A DNA stretch of 42,382 nt from Flavobacteriales bacterium (lineage in GTDB: Bacteria; Bacteroidota; Bacteroidia; Flavobacteriales_G; JALEGO01), in NCBI GenBank assembly GCA_020631045.1, contig JAHDHZ010000011.1, positions 13,473 through 55,854 of the forward strand, read 5' to 3'. Positions within the stretch are counted from its first letter, which is position 1. Each line of letters starts with the position of its first letter. Both the position numbers and the translations under genes were made by a program. Of the stretch, positions 18,365-29,155 are shown in pieces. The notes under the pieces are model-generated. The model made no database searches, was not told the origin of the DNA, and worked only from the letters and a program-made list of their open reading frames with translations.

Positions 18365-18634
18365 ATGGCTAAAGAATCAATGAAAGCAAGAGAGCGAAAA
18401 AGACAGCGTATGGTTGAAAAATATGCTGAAAAAAGAGCTCGATTAAAAGCAGAAGGAGATTGGGAAGGTCTTCAAAAACTTCCTAAAAATTCTTCAAAAG
18501 TAAGATTGCATAACAGATGCTTGATTACGGGTCGTCCTAAAGGATACATGAGACAATTTGGTATTTCAAGGGTGACATTCAGAGAAATGGCAAACCAAGG
18601 TTTAATCCCAGGAGTAAAGAAAGCTAGCTGGTAA
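18365..18634 (+). CDS. rpsN: 30S ribosomal protein S14, zinc-free long form
   Basis: Small-subunit head protein. At 89 residues it is the long form. It lacks the CxxC pairs of the short zinc-binding S14; a single Cys remains in [20 protein letters not shown], which is the conserved signature. The start [20 protein letters not shown] and the end [13 protein letters not shown] are typical of Bacteroidota. It lies 2 bases after rplE and 10 before rpsH. The zinc-free form should work under zinc limitation without a substitute paralogue. Confidence 0.97.
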   Translation: MAKESMKARERKRQRMVEKYAEKRARLKAEGDWEGLQKLPKNSSKVRLHNRCLITGRPKGYMRQFGISRVTFREMANQGLIPGVKKASW

Positions 18635-18644
18635 AAGAAAAATT

Positions 18645-19040
18645 ATGACAGATACGATCGCAGATTACCTTACAAGAGTTAGAAACGCAATTATGGCGGG
18701 TCACAAAGTAGTAGAGATTCCTGCTTCTAACTTAAAGAAAGATATTACTAAAGTGTTACATGACAAGGGTTATATCTTAAATTATAAGTTTGAAGATACT
18801 ACTGCTCAAGGATCAATTAAAATTGCTTTGAAATATCATCCTATTACAAAAGTTCCTGCAATTAGAAAGCTTGAGAGAGTGAGTAAGCCTGGTTTGAGAA
18901 AATATTCTGCAGCATCTAATGCTCCTAGAGTGTTGAATGGTTTAGGTGTTGCGATTTTATCGACTTCTAAGGGAGTAATGACTGATAAAGAAGCAAGAAC
19001 TCAGAATGTAGGTGGAGAAGTATTGTGTTACGTTTATTAA
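18645..19040 (+). CDS. rpsH: 30S ribosomal protein S8
   Basis: Central-domain assembly protein that binds helix 21 of 16S rRNA; in E. coli it also represses the spc operon. Length 131 is normal. Segments include [32 protein letters not shown], and the C-terminal hallmark [20 protein letters not shown] followed by [11 protein letters not shown]. It follows rpsN and precedes rplF by 12 bases. Whether autogenous repression works here cannot be judged; no obvious helix-21 mimic was recognised nearby. Confidence 0.98.
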   Translation: MTDTIADYLTRVRNAIMAGHKVVEIPASNLKKDITKVLHDKGYILNYKFEDTTAQGSIKIALKYHPITKVPAIRKLERVSKPGLRKYSAASNAPRVLNGLGVAILSTSKGVMTDKEARTQNVGGEVLCYVY

Positions 19041-19052
19041 AATCATAAAAAG

Positions 19053-19604
19053 ATGTCAAGAATAGGAAACGCACCCATATCTATAGCACAAGGAGCAACA
19101 GTAACTGTTGAGAATAATGTGGTTCTTGTTAAAGGTCCAAAAGGAGAGCTTTCACAAGCAATAGAAGATTGTGTTAAATTAGATATAAAAGAAGGTGAAG
19201 TGACTCTTTCTAGGGTTTCTGATGCCAAAGATCATAGAGCTAAGCATGGCCTATACAGATCTCTAATCAACAATATGATTGTTGGTGTGACTGAAGGTTA
19301 CAAGACTGAACAAGAGTTGGTTGGTGTTGGTTATAGAGCAAATGTTTCTGGTCAGAAATTAGAGTTAAATCTTGGATATTCTCACAGTATTGTTATGGTT
19401 CTTCCCAAAGAGATTAAACCAACGGCTGTAAGTGAAAAAGGTAAACCTCCGATGGTTGTTTTGGAATCAATTGATAAACAATTAATTGGTCAGGTTGCTG
19501 CTAAGATAAGATCACTTAGAAAGCCTGAGCCTTATAAAGGAAAAGGAATCAGATTTAAAGGAGAACACATTAGAAGAAAAGCTGGTAAAGCTGCTGCTAA
19601 ATAA
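19053..19604 (+). CDS. rplF: 50S ribosomal protein L6
   Basis: Large-subunit protein near the sarcin-ricin loop and factor-binding site. At 183 residues it has the normal length and the duplicated alpha/beta fold. It begins MSRIGNAPISIAQGATVTVE. Middle segments KHGLYRSLINNMIVGVTEGY and QELVGVGYRANVSGQKLEL are hallmarks, as is the C-terminal RKPEPYKGKGIRFKGEHIRR. It sits between rpsH and rplR, 8 bases ahead of the latter. No odd feature seen. Confidence 0.98.
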   Translation: MSRIGNAPISIAQGATVTVENNVVLVKGPKGELSQAIEDCVKLDIKEGEVTLSRVSDAKDHRAKHGLYRSLINNMIVGVTEGYKTEQELVGVGYRANVSGQKLELNLGYSHSIVMVLPKEIKPTAVSEKGKPPMVVLESIDKQLIGQVAAKIRSLRKPEPYKGKGIRFKGEHIRRKAGKAAAK

Positions 19605-19612
19605 TTTGAGTT

Positions 19613-19960
19613 ATGAGTTTAACTAAAGTACAGAAGAGAAACAAAATTAAGAGAAGAGTTAGAGCAAATGCTTTAGGTACTGCTGAAAAGCCTAGACTTT
19701 CAGTATACAGAAGCAACAAAGAAATCTATGCTCAAGTAATTGATGATAGAGCAGGCAAGACATTAGCTTCAGCATCTTCTTTGAAGTTGAAATCTAAAGG
19801 AAACAAGATTGAAATTGCAACCAATGTTGGTAAAACACTTGCAGAGGTAGCTTCTAAGGCTGGTATTTCAGAGGTTTACTTTGATAGAAATGGTTATTTA
19901 TATCATGGAAGAGTGAAAGCTTTGGCTGATGGAGCAAGAGAAGGCGGATTAAAATTTTAA
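19613..19960 (+). CDS. rplR: 50S ribosomal protein L18
   Basis: 5S rRNA-binding protein of the central protuberance. Length 115 is standard. It starts [20 protein letters not shown], contains the hallmark [20 protein letters not shown] and ends [20 protein letters not shown] followed by REGGLKF. It lies between rplF and rpsE, with a 12-base gap to rpsE. No alternative start codon fits better. Confidence 0.98.
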   Translation: MSLTKVQKRNKIKRRVRANALGTAEKPRLSVYRSNKEIYAQVIDDRAGKTLASASSLKLKSKGNKIEIATNVGKTLAEVASKAGISEVYFDRNGYLYHGRVKALADGAREGGLKF

Positions 19961-19972
19961 TAGAACTGAGTA

Positions 19973-20491
19973 ATGAGTACAGCAAACGTAAAAAAAGTAA
20001 AGTCAAGTGAAATCGAATTGAAAGACCGTTTGGTTGCAGTTCGAAGAGTGACTAAAGTAACCAAAGGAGGTAGAACATTTAGCTTTTCAGCTATTGTCGT
20101 TGTTGGGAATGAAAATGGTGTAGTTGGTCATGGACTTGGAAAGGCTAAAGAAGTTACTACAGCTATTGCCAAAGGAATTGATGATGCTAAGAAAAACTTG
20201 GTGAAGGTTCCGATTGTGAATTCAACAGTTCCTCATCCACAATATGGAAAATTTTCAGGTGCTAGAGTTTACTTAAAGCCTGCAGCAAATGGTACGGGTG
20301 TTATTGCTGGTGGTGCAATGCGTGCTGTGTTAGAGAGTGTTGGTATTAAAGATGTACTCGGTAAATCTTTGGGTTCATCAAACCCGCACAATGTAGTGAA
20401 GGCAACACTTGATGCGCTTTTGAAAATGCGTGATGCTTATACTGTTGCTGAGCACAGAGGTGTGAATTTAGAAAAAGTATTTAACGGTTAA
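19973..20491 (+). CDS. rpsE: 30S ribosomal protein S5
   Basis: Accuracy-determining protein at the mRNA entry channel. At 172 residues it has normal length. The dsRNA-binding-like domain contains [20 protein letters not shown] and [20 protein letters not shown]. The C-terminal domain includes the [19 protein letters not shown] segment and [18 protein letters not shown]. The spectinomycin loop (VTKGGR) appears wild type. rpmD follows after 5 bases. Confidence 0.98.
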   Translation: MSTANVKKVKSSEIELKDRLVAVRRVTKVTKGGRTFSFSAIVVVGNENGVVGHGLGKAKEVTTAIAKGIDDAKKNLVKVPIVNSTVPHPQYGKFSGARVYLKPAANGTGVIAGGAMRAVLESVGIKDVLGKSLGSSNPHNVVKATLDALLKMRDAYTVAEHRGVNLEKVFNG

Positions 20492-20496
20492 GAGCT

Positions 20497-20679
20497 ATGA
20501 AGACATTAAAAATAACTCAAGTTAGAAGTTCGATAGGTAGACCAAAAGATCAGAAGCAAACAATTGTTGCTTTGGGAATCAAAAAATTGAATAAGCCTGT
20601 TGAAAAGAAGGCCACTCCTCAAATTATTGGGATGGTTGAAAAAGTAGCTCATTTATTAAAAGTTGAAGAGGTAAAGTAA
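20497..20679 (+). CDS. rpmD: 50S ribosomal protein L30
   Basis: Small peripheral protein of the large subunit. At 60 residues it is the normal bacterial length. It begins MKTLKITQVRSSIGRPKDQK, the family hallmark, with ALGIKKLNKPVEKK and a hydrophobic end VEKVAHLLKVEEVK. It lies between rpsE and rplO as in most bacteria. A GGATT before the next start is weakly purine-rich. Confidence 0.97.
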   Translation: MKTLKITQVRSSIGRPKDQKQTIVALGIKKLNKPVEKKATPQIIGMVEKVAHLLKVEEVK

Positions 20680-20686
20680 AAGGATT

Positions 20687-21166
20687 ATGAAACTAAACAA
20701 TTTAACACCTGCAAAAGGTTCAACTAAGCTCTCAAAGAGAGTAGGTAGAGGTGAGGGTTCAGGTAAGGGCGGAACAGCTACAAGAGGACACAAAGGTCAA
20801 AAGTCTCGCTCTGGATATAGTAAGAAAATTGGCTTTGAAGGTGGACAAATGCCTTTACAGAGAAGAGTTCCTAAATACGGATTCAGAAATCCAAACAGAG
20901 TTGAGTATAAGTCAATCAATCTTGATTTATTACAAACTTTAGCTGACACAAAAAAAGCTAAAAAAATAGACCGTGAGTTCTTAGTTGCTAATGGTGTTAT
21001 CTCTAAAAAAGATTTATTTAAAATTTTGGGTAGAGGCGAATTAAAAGCAAAATTAGAAGTTGTTGCTGATGCTTGCTCTGCTAGCGCTTTAGCTGCTATT
21101 GAAAAAGCTGGAGGTAAAGTAGAGGTTTTAAATAAAAAAGAAACTGTAAAAGAAGAAAACAAGTAA
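20687..21166 (+). CDS. rplO: 50S ribosomal protein L15
   Basis: Late assembly protein with an extended glycine-rich N-terminus that threads into 23S rRNA. At 159 residues it is slightly longer than E. coli L15 (144), mainly through a Lys/Glu-rich tail (LNKKETVKEENK). The N-terminus has KRVGRGEGSGKGGTATRGHK and GFEGGQMPLQRRVPKYGF. It is followed by secY after only 3 bases, the standard spc order, so the export channel is made together with the ribosome. Confidence 0.98.
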   Translation: MKLNNLTPAKGSTKLSKRVGRGEGSGKGGTATRGHKGQKSRSGYSKKIGFEGGQMPLQRRVPKYGFRNPNRVEYKSINLDLLQTLADTKKAKKIDREFLVANGVISKKDLFKILGRGELKAKLEVVADACSASALAAIEKAGGKVEVLNKKETVKEENK

Positions 21167-21169
21167 TCG

Positions 21170-22480
21170 ATGAGATTCATTCAGGTCATAAAAGATATTT
21201 TTAGCATTAAAGATTTGAGAGATCGAATCGTAACTACTCTTGGGTTTTTATTAATCTATAGACTAGGATCTTTTGTTGTTTTACCAGGAATTGATTCTGA
21301 AATTTTAGCTGCTGCATCAAAAAATGCAAATGGCTTAGTGGCATTAATTAACACATTTGCAGGAGGAGCTTTCTCTAGAGCTTCAATTTTTGCACTTGGT
21401 ATTATGCCTTATATCTCAGCTTCAATTGTCATGCAGTTGGCAGGGATTGCTATTCCTACCATTCAGAAGTTACAGAGAGAAGGTGAAAGTGGTCGAAAAA
21501 AGATTACTCAATGGACACGTTACCTGACCATCATTGTTACTTTGTTGCAAGGATCGACATATATCGGCACTCAGATTCCCGGGGAAGCTGTAGTTAACCC
21601 AGGGTTTTTATTCAATTTGACTTCTTTAATTATACTAGTGACAGGTACTTTATTTGTCATGTGGTTGGGTGAGAAAATTACTGAACGAGGAATTGGTAAC
21701 GGAACTTCGCTAATCATTATGATCGGAATCATTGCAACTTTTCCTCAAGCCTTTTTAGGAGAAGCAATTGGTAGAATCAATGGGAACGGAGGTCTTGTAA
21801 TGTTTGTTGTAGAAATAGCATTTTACTTACTTGTTATCTTGGCTTGTGTTGCTTTGGTTCAAGGTACTAGAAGAGTTCCTGTTCAGTATGCAAAAAGAGT
21901 ACAAGGAAATAGGCAATATCAAGGAGGTAGAAACTACTTGCCTTTAAAGGTGAATGCATCAGGTGTTATGCCCATTATCTTTGCATCTACCATTATGGTG
22001 ATTCCTCCTTCACTGTTTTCTTATGAGTCTTCAGTGGCTACAGTATTTGCGAATCCTTTTGGGTTTTGGTATAATTTTATTTTAGCAATATTGATTATTG
22101 CTTTCACCTATTTTTATACAGCAATTGTCTTCTCGCCACAACAAATAGCTGAAGAGATGAAGCGTAATGGTGGATTTGTTCCGGGCGTAAAACCAGGTAA
22201 GAACACAGCAAATTTCTTAGATACAATACTTTCTAGAATTACCCTTCCAGGTTCAATCTTTTTAGCATTTGTATCTATTTTTCCTGCCTTTGCTTATATG
22301 GCAGGAGTGAAACAAGACTTTGCATTATTTTACGGTGGAACTTCGCTATTAATTATGGTAGGTGTAATATTAGACACTTTGCAGCAAATAGAATCTCATT
22401 TATTAATGAAAAAATATGATGGCCTGATGAAAGGTGGAAATAAGATCAAAGGAAGATCTTCTCTGCCAATCATGGGTTAA
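21170..22480 (+). CDS. secY: Preprotein translocase subunit SecY
   Basis: Channel of the Sec translocon in the inner membrane; with SecE, SecG and SecA it exports the signal-peptide proteins seen elsewhere in this window before T9SS secretion. 436 residues with about ten membrane segments. Hallmarks are the N-terminal RDRIVTTLGFLLIYRLGSFV, the plug and TM2 region with GALGIMPYISASIVMQL-like sequence (FALGIMPYISASIVMQLAGI), the cytoplasmic loop RRVPVQYAKRVQGNRQYQGG and the motif IAEEMKRNGGFVPGVKPGKN. It lies 3 bases after rplO. map follows; adk, which separates them in many bacteria, is absent. Confidence 0.98.
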   Translation: MRFIQVIKDIFSIKDLRDRIVTTLGFLLIYRLGSFVVLPGIDSEILAAASKNANGLVALINTFAGGAFSRASIFALGIMPYISASIVMQLAGIAIPTIQKLQREGESGRKKITQWTRYLTIIVTLLQGSTYIGTQIPGEAVVNPGFLFNLTSLIILVTGTLFVMWLGEKITERGIGNGTSLIIMIGIIATFPQAFLGEAIGRINGNGGLVMFVVEIAFYLLVILACVALVQGTRRVPVQYAKRVQGNRQYQGGRNYLPLKVNASGVMPIIFASTIMVIPPSLFSYESSVATVFANPFGFWYNFILAILIIAFTYFYTAIVFSPQQIAEEMKRNGGFVPGVKPGKNTANFLDTILSRITLPGSIFLAFVSIFPAFAYMAGVKQDFALFYGGTSLLIMVGVILDTLQQIESHLLMKKYDGLMKGGNKIKGRSSLPIMG

Positions 22481-22492
22481 TTTCTGAATTTG

Positions 22493-23257
22493 ATGATTTT
22501 AAAGTCAGAAGAAGAAATAGAAAAAATAAGAACTAGTTCTTTACTTGTTGGTAAAACTTTAGCAGAAGTTAAAAAAAACATCTCAGTAGGTGTGACTCCT
22601 ATGCAGCTAGACAAAATTGCAGAAGAGTTTATTTTAGATCACGATGCTAAACCTGGATTTAAAGGTTATCACGGTTTTCCTGCGTCATTATGCGTGTCAG
22701 TCAATGATGCTGTAGTGCATGGAATTCCAAATAACAATCCCTTAAAAAATGGAGATATTATCTCTGTAGATTGCGGGGTTTTAAAAGATGGTTTTTTTGG
22801 TGATTCAGCCTATACATTTACTGTTGGTGAAGTCTCTGAAGAAGTACTCAAATTATTAGAAGTAACCAAAGAGTCACTTTATAAAGGCATTTCTTGTGCA
22901 ACAGCAGGAAATAGAACTGGAGACATTGGCCATGCAGTTCAGCAGTATTGTGAATCTTTTGGATACGGAGTTGTAAGAGAGCTTGTGGGACATGGTTTAG
23001 GTGAAAATCTACACGAGGCTCCTGAGGTTCCTAATTACGGAAAAAAAGGAAGAGGCACTAAATTGCAAGAAGGATTAGTCATAGCTATTGAGCCAATGAT
23101 TAACCTAGGAAAAAAAGAGATTAAACACCACGCTGATGGATGGACAATTGTAACCAAAGATGGCAAGCCATCAGCTCATTTTGAGCACACAATTGTTATA
23201 AGAAAAGAAAAAGCTGAAATTTTATCAAGCTTCGAGTATATAGAACAAGTTAAGTAA
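22493..23257 (+). CDS. map: Type I methionine aminopeptidase
   Basis: Removes the initiator methionine from nascent proteins. 254 residues from ATG 22493; a TTG three bases earlier (22490) is also possible but less likely. The five metal ligands are recognisable in order: Asp in SVDCGVL, Asp in GDSAYTF, His in LVGHGLGENLHE, Glu in AIEPM and Glu in HFEHTIVI; the substrate His lies in VVHGIPN. The length matches the single-domain bacterial type I form without an N-terminal extension. It lies 12 bases after secY and 25 before infA, as is common in spc operons. Confidence 0.97.
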   Translation: MILKSEEEIEKIRTSSLLVGKTLAEVKKNISVGVTPMQLDKIAEEFILDHDAKPGFKGYHGFPASLCVSVNDAVVHGIPNNNPLKNGDIISVDCGVLKDGFFGDSAYTFTVGEVSEEVLKLLEVTKESLYKGISCATAGNRTGDIGHAVQQYCESFGYGVVRELVGHGLGENLHEAPEVPNYGKKGRGTKLQEGLVIAIEPMINLGKKEIKHHADGWTIVTKDGKPSAHFEHTIVIRKEKAEILSSFEYIEQVK

Positions 23258-23282
23258 AAAAAGGATAAAAAAAAGAATATAG

Positions 23283-23504
23283 ATGCCAAAACAAGTGTCA
23301 ATAGAACAAGATGGAGTAATCTTAGAGGCTCTTTCTAATGCAACCTTTAGAGTTGAGTTAGAAAATGAGCATGTGATTACTGCACACATCTCAGGAAAGA
23401 TGAGAATGCATTACATTAAAATCTTACCTGGAGATAAAGTTGCTGTTGAGATGTCTCCGTATGATTTGACCAAAGGCAGAATTAAATTTAGATATAAGTC
23501 ATAA
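23283..23504 (+). CDS. infA: Translation initiation factor IF-1
   Basis: S1/OB-fold protein that occupies the A site during initiation. At 73 residues it is of normal length. It begins [20 protein letters not shown], with [20 protein letters not shown] and the conserved [20 protein letters not shown], ending [12 protein letters not shown]. It lies between map and rpmJ, the standard location in Bacteroidota and Firmicutes. The 25-base gap before it is A-rich and shows no promoter box. Confidence 0.98.
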   Translation: MPKQVSIEQDGVILEALSNATFRVELENEHVITAHISGKMRMHYIKILPGDKVAVEMSPYDLTKGRIKFRYKS

Positions 23505-23514
23505 ACCACAAACG

Positions 23515-23631
23515 ATGAAAGTTAGAGCATCAGTAAAAAAACGATCAGAAGATTGCAAAATCGTCAAAAGAAAAGGACGTGTATATGTAATCAATAAAAA
23601 GAACCCAAAGTTTAAGCAAAGACAAGGATAA
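23515..23631 (+). CDS. rpmJ: 50S ribosomal protein L36, zinc ligands lost
   Basis: A 38-residue protein in the infA-rpsM gap, starting at ATG 23515 and ending at TAA 23629-23631. It begins [20 protein letters not shown] and ends NPKFKQRQG, which identify L36. The zinc-binding form has Cys at 11, 14 and 27 and His at 33 (E. coli numbering). Here these are Ser11, Cys14, Asn27 and Phe33, so only one ligand is left and zinc should not be bound. rpsM begins 2 bases after the stop. Confidence 0.96.
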   Translation: MKVRASVKKRSEDCKIVKRKGRVYVINKKNPKFKQRQG

Positions 23632-23633
23632 TT

Positions 23634-24011
23634 ATGGCCAGAATTGCAGGAATAGATTTACCTAAGAATAAAAGAGGCGTTATCGGATTAACGTATATCT
23701 ATGGTATAGGGCGCTCTAATGCCCAGAAAATTTTAGCTCAAGCTAAAGTAGATGAGAATATTAAGGTTCAAGATTGGAATGATGACCAGCTTGGTAAAAT
23801 ACGAACAATCGTAGGAAATGATTATACTGTTGAAGGTGCTCTTAGGGGAGAGGTTCAATTAAACATCAAGCGTTTGATGGATATTGGTTGTAGAAGAGGT
23901 ATTCGTCATAGAGCAAGTCTTCCTTTGAGAGGTCAAAGAACAAAGAACAACAGTAGAACTAGAAAGGGTAAGAGAAAGACTGTTGCAAATAAGAAAAAAG
24001 CAACTAAATAA
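23634..24011 (+). CDS. rpsM: 30S ribosomal protein S13
   Basis: Small-subunit head protein that forms intersubunit bridges and touches the P-site tRNA through its tail. At 125 residues it is of normal length. It begins [20 protein letters not shown], contains [14 protein letters not shown] and the hallmark [20 protein letters not shown], then [20 protein letters not shown]. The basic tail is complete. It begins the alpha part of the block and is separated from rpsK by 19 bases without a promoter. Confidence 0.98.
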   Translation: MARIAGIDLPKNKRGVIGLTYIYGIGRSNAQKILAQAKVDENIKVQDWNDDQLGKIRTIVGNDYTVEGALRGEVQLNIKRLMDIGCRRGIRHRASLPLRGQRTKNNSRTRKGKRKTVANKKKATK

Positions 24012-24030
24012 TAGATAAAACAAGGTAGAG

Positions 24031-24414
24031 ATGGCTAAATCAAACGCTAAGAAAAGAAAGGTAAAAGTTGACTCGACTGGTCAGGCGCATGTAAATGCTT
24101 CTTTTAACAATATTATTATTTCATTGACAAATAATAATGGAGAAGTAATCGCTTGGTCTTCAGCAGGAAAACAAGGCTTTAGAGGAGCTAAGAAAAATAC
24201 TCCTTATGCAGCCCAAATGGCTGCCGAAGATTGTGCTAAAGTTGCTCATGAGGCAGGTTTAAGAAAGGTGAAAGTCTTTGTAAAGGGTCCAGGGGCAGGT
24301 AGAGAGTCTGCAATTAGAACAATTCACAATTCTGGTATTGAAGTATTAGAGATTGTTGATGTGACTCCGATTCCTCACAATGGATGTCGTCCTCCGAAAA
24401 GAAGAAGAGTATAA
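24031..24414 (+). CDS. rpsK: 30S ribosomal protein S11
   Basis: Platform protein close to the E site and the anti-Shine-Dalgarno region. Length 127 is normal. The start is Lys-rich ([20 protein letters not shown]), followed by [13 protein letters not shown], the hallmark [20 protein letters not shown] and the end [17 protein letters not shown]. It sits between rpsM and rpsD. An upstream extension of the next frame overlaps its 3' end but is not a real start. Confidence 0.98.
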   Translation: MAKSNAKKRKVKVDSTGQAHVNASFNNIIISLTNNNGEVIAWSSAGKQGFRGAKKNTPYAAQMAAEDCAKVAHEAGLRKVKVFVKGPGAGRESAIRTIHNSGIEVLEIVDVTPIPHNGCRPPKRRRV

Positions 24415-24454
24415 TTATTTTAGATTTAGCGTTAAAAACTTAAGAAGAGAAGAA

Positions 24455-25063
24455 ATGGCAAGATATATTGGTCCAAAGTCGAAAATTGCAAGAAAATTCA
24501 GAGAGCCTATTTTTGGTCCTGATAGAGTTTTAGAGAAGAAAAACTATCCTCCCGGTCAACACGGAAACAGCAGAAGAAGAGGTAAGAAAAGTGAGTATGC
24601 AATCCAGTTGATGGAGAAGCAAAAAGCAAAATACACTTACGGAATGCTTGAAAAGCAATTCAGAAGATTTTTTGATATTGCATCAAGAAGAAAGGGAATT
24701 ACTGGCGAGAATCTTCTCAAATTATGCGAGTCTAGACTCGATAACGTAGTATTTAGAATGAGTATTTCGCCTTCTAGAAACGGAGCAAGACAACTTGTTT
24801 CGCACAAGCATATTCTAGTGAATGGAACTGTTGTAAACATTCCTTCTTACATTGTAAAGCCTGGAGATGTGGTTGAAGTAAGAGAAAAATCAAAGGCACT
24901 TGAGGCGATTACCAATTCTGTAGCTGCAGCTAAAATGGGACATTACCCTTGGGTAGAATTTGACAACGGATCTTTAAAAGGAACATTTTTAAACGTTCCA
25001 GAGAGAGAACAAATTCCTGAAAACATTAACGAGCAACTTATTGTAGAACTTTATTCTAAGTAA
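24455..25063 (+). CDS. rpsD: 30S ribosomal protein S4
   Basis: Primary assembly protein of the 16S 5' domain and part of the mRNA entry helicase. The frame stays open back to 24380 inside rpsK, but the family start is ATG 24455 ([20 protein letters not shown]), giving 202 residues, the normal length. The S4 RNA-binding domain contains [13 protein letters not shown] and [20 protein letters not shown]. The N-terminal segment lacks the zinc-binding Cys cluster of the C+ form. It ends [11 protein letters not shown]. rpoA follows after 27 bases. Confidence 0.97.
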   Translation: MARYIGPKSKIARKFREPIFGPDRVLEKKNYPPGQHGNSRRRGKKSEYAIQLMEKQKAKYTYGMLEKQFRRFFDIASRRKGITGENLLKLCESRLDNVVFRMSISPSRNGARQLVSHKHILVNGTVVNIPSYIVKPGDVVEVREKSKALEAITNSVAAAKMGHYPWVEFDNGSLKGTFLNVPEREQIPENINEQLIVELYSK

Positions 25064-25090
25064 TTTTAACACACTAGCAAGCAAACAATT

Positions 25091-26083
25091 ATGGCAATTT
25101 TAGATTTTCAAAAACCAGATAAAGTAATCATGTTAGAAGCAGACAACCACTTTGGTGTGTTTGAGTTTCGTCCATTAGAACCAGGTTACGGTCAAACTGT
25201 TGGTAATGCACTTAGAAGAATTTTACTATCATCTTTAGAAGGGTATGCAATTACTGCTGTTAAAATGGAAGGAGTTGATCATGAATTCTCAACCATCAAA
25301 GGTGTAGTTGAAGATGTGACTGAAATCATTTTGAACTTAAAACAAGTACGTTTTAAAAAGCAGATTGACGATGTTGAAAATGAAACATTAACGGTAAATA
25401 TTAAAGGTCAAAATCAATTGACTGGGGCTGATATTGCAAAGTCAACTTCTGCTTTTCAAGTACTGAATCCTGATTTTGTGATCTGTACACTAGACTCTAA
25501 AGTCAACCTTTCTTTTGAAATCACAATTGAAAAGGGGAGAGGATATGTACCTGCTGAAGAAAATACTAAGCCAGATGCTGCTGTTGGAGTAATTCCTATC
25601 GATGCGATCTTTACGCCAATTAAAAACGTTAAGTACAGTGTTGATAACTTCAGAGTTGAGCAAAAGACTGATTATGAGAAGCTAATCTTTGAGATCAAAA
25701 CAGATGGTTCGATCCATCCAAAGGATGCTTTGCAAGAGGCTGCTAAGATTTTAATTCATCACTTCATGCTGTTCTCTGATGAAAGAATTACACTTGATTC
25801 TCCCAGTAATTCTCCTGAAGAAGAGTTTGATGAGGCTTCATTGCACATGAGACAATTGTTGAAGACTAGATTGGTTGATATGGATCTTTCTGTTAGAGCA
25901 TTAAACTGTTTAAAGTCTGCTGAAGTCGATACATTAGGAGAATTAGTCGCATTTCAAAAAAGTGATTTGTTGAAGTTTAGAAACTTTGGTAAAAAATCTT
26001 TGACTGAATTAGAAGAGTTAGTAGATATGAAAGGTTTAACCTTCGGAATGAATCTTTCAAAGTATAAGTTAGATAAGGAGTAA
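25091..26083 (+). CDS. rpoA: DNA-directed RNA polymerase subunit alpha
   Basis: Assembly platform of RNA polymerase. 330 residues with both domains. The N-terminal domain shows [19 protein letters not shown] followed by [15 protein letters not shown]. An acidic linker ([11 protein letters not shown]) precedes the C-terminal domain, recognised by [19 protein letters not shown] and [16 protein letters not shown]; this domain binds UP elements and activators. It is placed between rpsD and rplQ as usual, with 2 bases before rplQ, so alpha is made in step with ribosomal proteins. Confidence 0.98.
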   Translation: MAILDFQKPDKVIMLEADNHFGVFEFRPLEPGYGQTVGNALRRILLSSLEGYAITAVKMEGVDHEFSTIKGVVEDVTEIILNLKQVRFKKQIDDVENETLTVNIKGQNQLTGADIAKSTSAFQVLNPDFVICTLDSKVNLSFEITIEKGRGYVPAEENTKPDAAVGVIPIDAIFTPIKNVKYSVDNFRVEQKTDYEKLIFEIKTDGSIHPKDALQEAAKILIHHFMLFSDERITLDSPSNSPEEEFDEASLHMRQLLKTRLVDMDLSVRALNCLKSAEVDTLGELVAFQKSDLLKFRNFGKKSLTELEELVDMKGLTFGMNLSKYKLDKE

Positions 26084-26085
26084 TC

Positions 26086-26580
26086 ATGAGACACAACAAT
26101 AAAGTAAATTCATTAGGTAGAAAAAAAGGTCATAGAAGAGCGCTTCTAATGAACCTAGCCAATGCATTGATTGAGCATAAGAGAATAAATACGACTTTAG
26201 CTAAAGCTAAAGAGCTAAGAAAATATGTTGAGCCTCTTATTACAAAATCAAAGCAAGATACAACACATTCAAGAAGAACAGTTTTTGGTTATTTGCAAAA
26301 CAAAGAGGCTGTAGCTGAACTTTTTAGAACAGTATCTCCTAAAGTAGCTGAAAGAAATGGTGGTTATACAAGAATCATCAAGACAGGCTTCAGGCAAGGA
26401 GATGCAGCTGAAATGTGTATGATTGAATTGGTTGATTTCAATGAGATCTATACTGCAAATGAAAAAGCAGGTGCGGCAAGCAAAGCGAAGAAAACAACGC
26501 GACGCTCAAGATCTAAAAAGACTTCAGCTGATCAACCAGCAGCAAAGACAGATCAAAAAGAAACTAAGACTGAAGAATAA
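26086..26580 (+). CDS. rplQ: 50S ribosomal protein L17 with basic tail
   Basis: Large-subunit protein near the exit tunnel. The core is standard: [40 protein letters not shown] and [20 protein letters not shown]. At 164 residues it exceeds the ~120 of E. coli because of a C-terminal tail from about residue 124 that is rich in Lys, Thr, Ser, Ala and Glu ([18 protein letters not shown]). Such tails are common in Bacteroidota. It is the last gene of the ribosomal block and is followed directly by an intrinsic terminator. Confidence 0.97.
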   Translation: MRHNNKVNSLGRKKGHRRALLMNLANALIEHKRINTTLAKAKELRKYVEPLITKSKQDTTHSRRTVFGYLQNKEAVAELFRTVSPKVAERNGGYTRIIKTGFRQGDAAEMCMIELVDFNEIYTANEKAGAASKAKKTTRRSRSKKTSADQPAAKTDQKETKTEE

Positions 26581-26603
26581 AGTGTTTAGTTTTAATGAAA
26601 GTG

Positions 26604-26642
26604 AAAAGGGAACAAAGTTTTTAACATTGTTCCCTTTTTTAT
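26604..26642 (+). terminator. Intrinsic terminator of the ribosomal block
   Basis: A perfect 12-bp stem, AAAAGGGAACAA (26604-26615) with TTGTTCCCTTTT (26627-26638), an 11-base loop, and a T-rich tail TTTTTTATTT overlapping the stem end. It starts 24 bases after the rplQ stop and ends 26 bases before carA. It is the clearest Rho-independent terminator in the window. Confidence 0.9.
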
Positions 26643-26667
26643 TTCTTGTATTTTAAATTTATGATTA

Positions 26668-29066
<2,399 letters not shown>

Positions 29067-29118
29067 GAACTGCTAAACAGTTTCGAGGGAAATAATGTTA
29101 CATTTCTTTCAGAAAATT

Positions 29119-29149
29119 TTGAAAGTTATCATTTTGAGTATTATATTTG
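29119..29149 (+). promoter_or_regulatory. Promoter of the GbsR/MarR-type regulator gene
   Basis: TTG at 29119-29121, a 20-base spacer and TATATTTG at 29142-29149 match the Bacteroidota consensus exactly. The -7 box ends only 6 bases before the GTG start at 29156, so the transcript should begin at or within a few bases of the start codon. Confidence 0.75.
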
Positions 29150-29155
29150 TAATAA

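Noticed and set aside
24380-24454. 25-residue N-terminal extension of S4 overlapping rpsK
   Set aside because: The extension covers the coding 3' end of rpsK and is not S4-like; the family start MARYIG at 24455 is clear.
29068-29082. AACTG-CTAAA-CAGTT hairpin directly after eno as a terminator
   Set aside because: The stem is only 5 bp and no T-run follows; too weak to annotate as a terminator.
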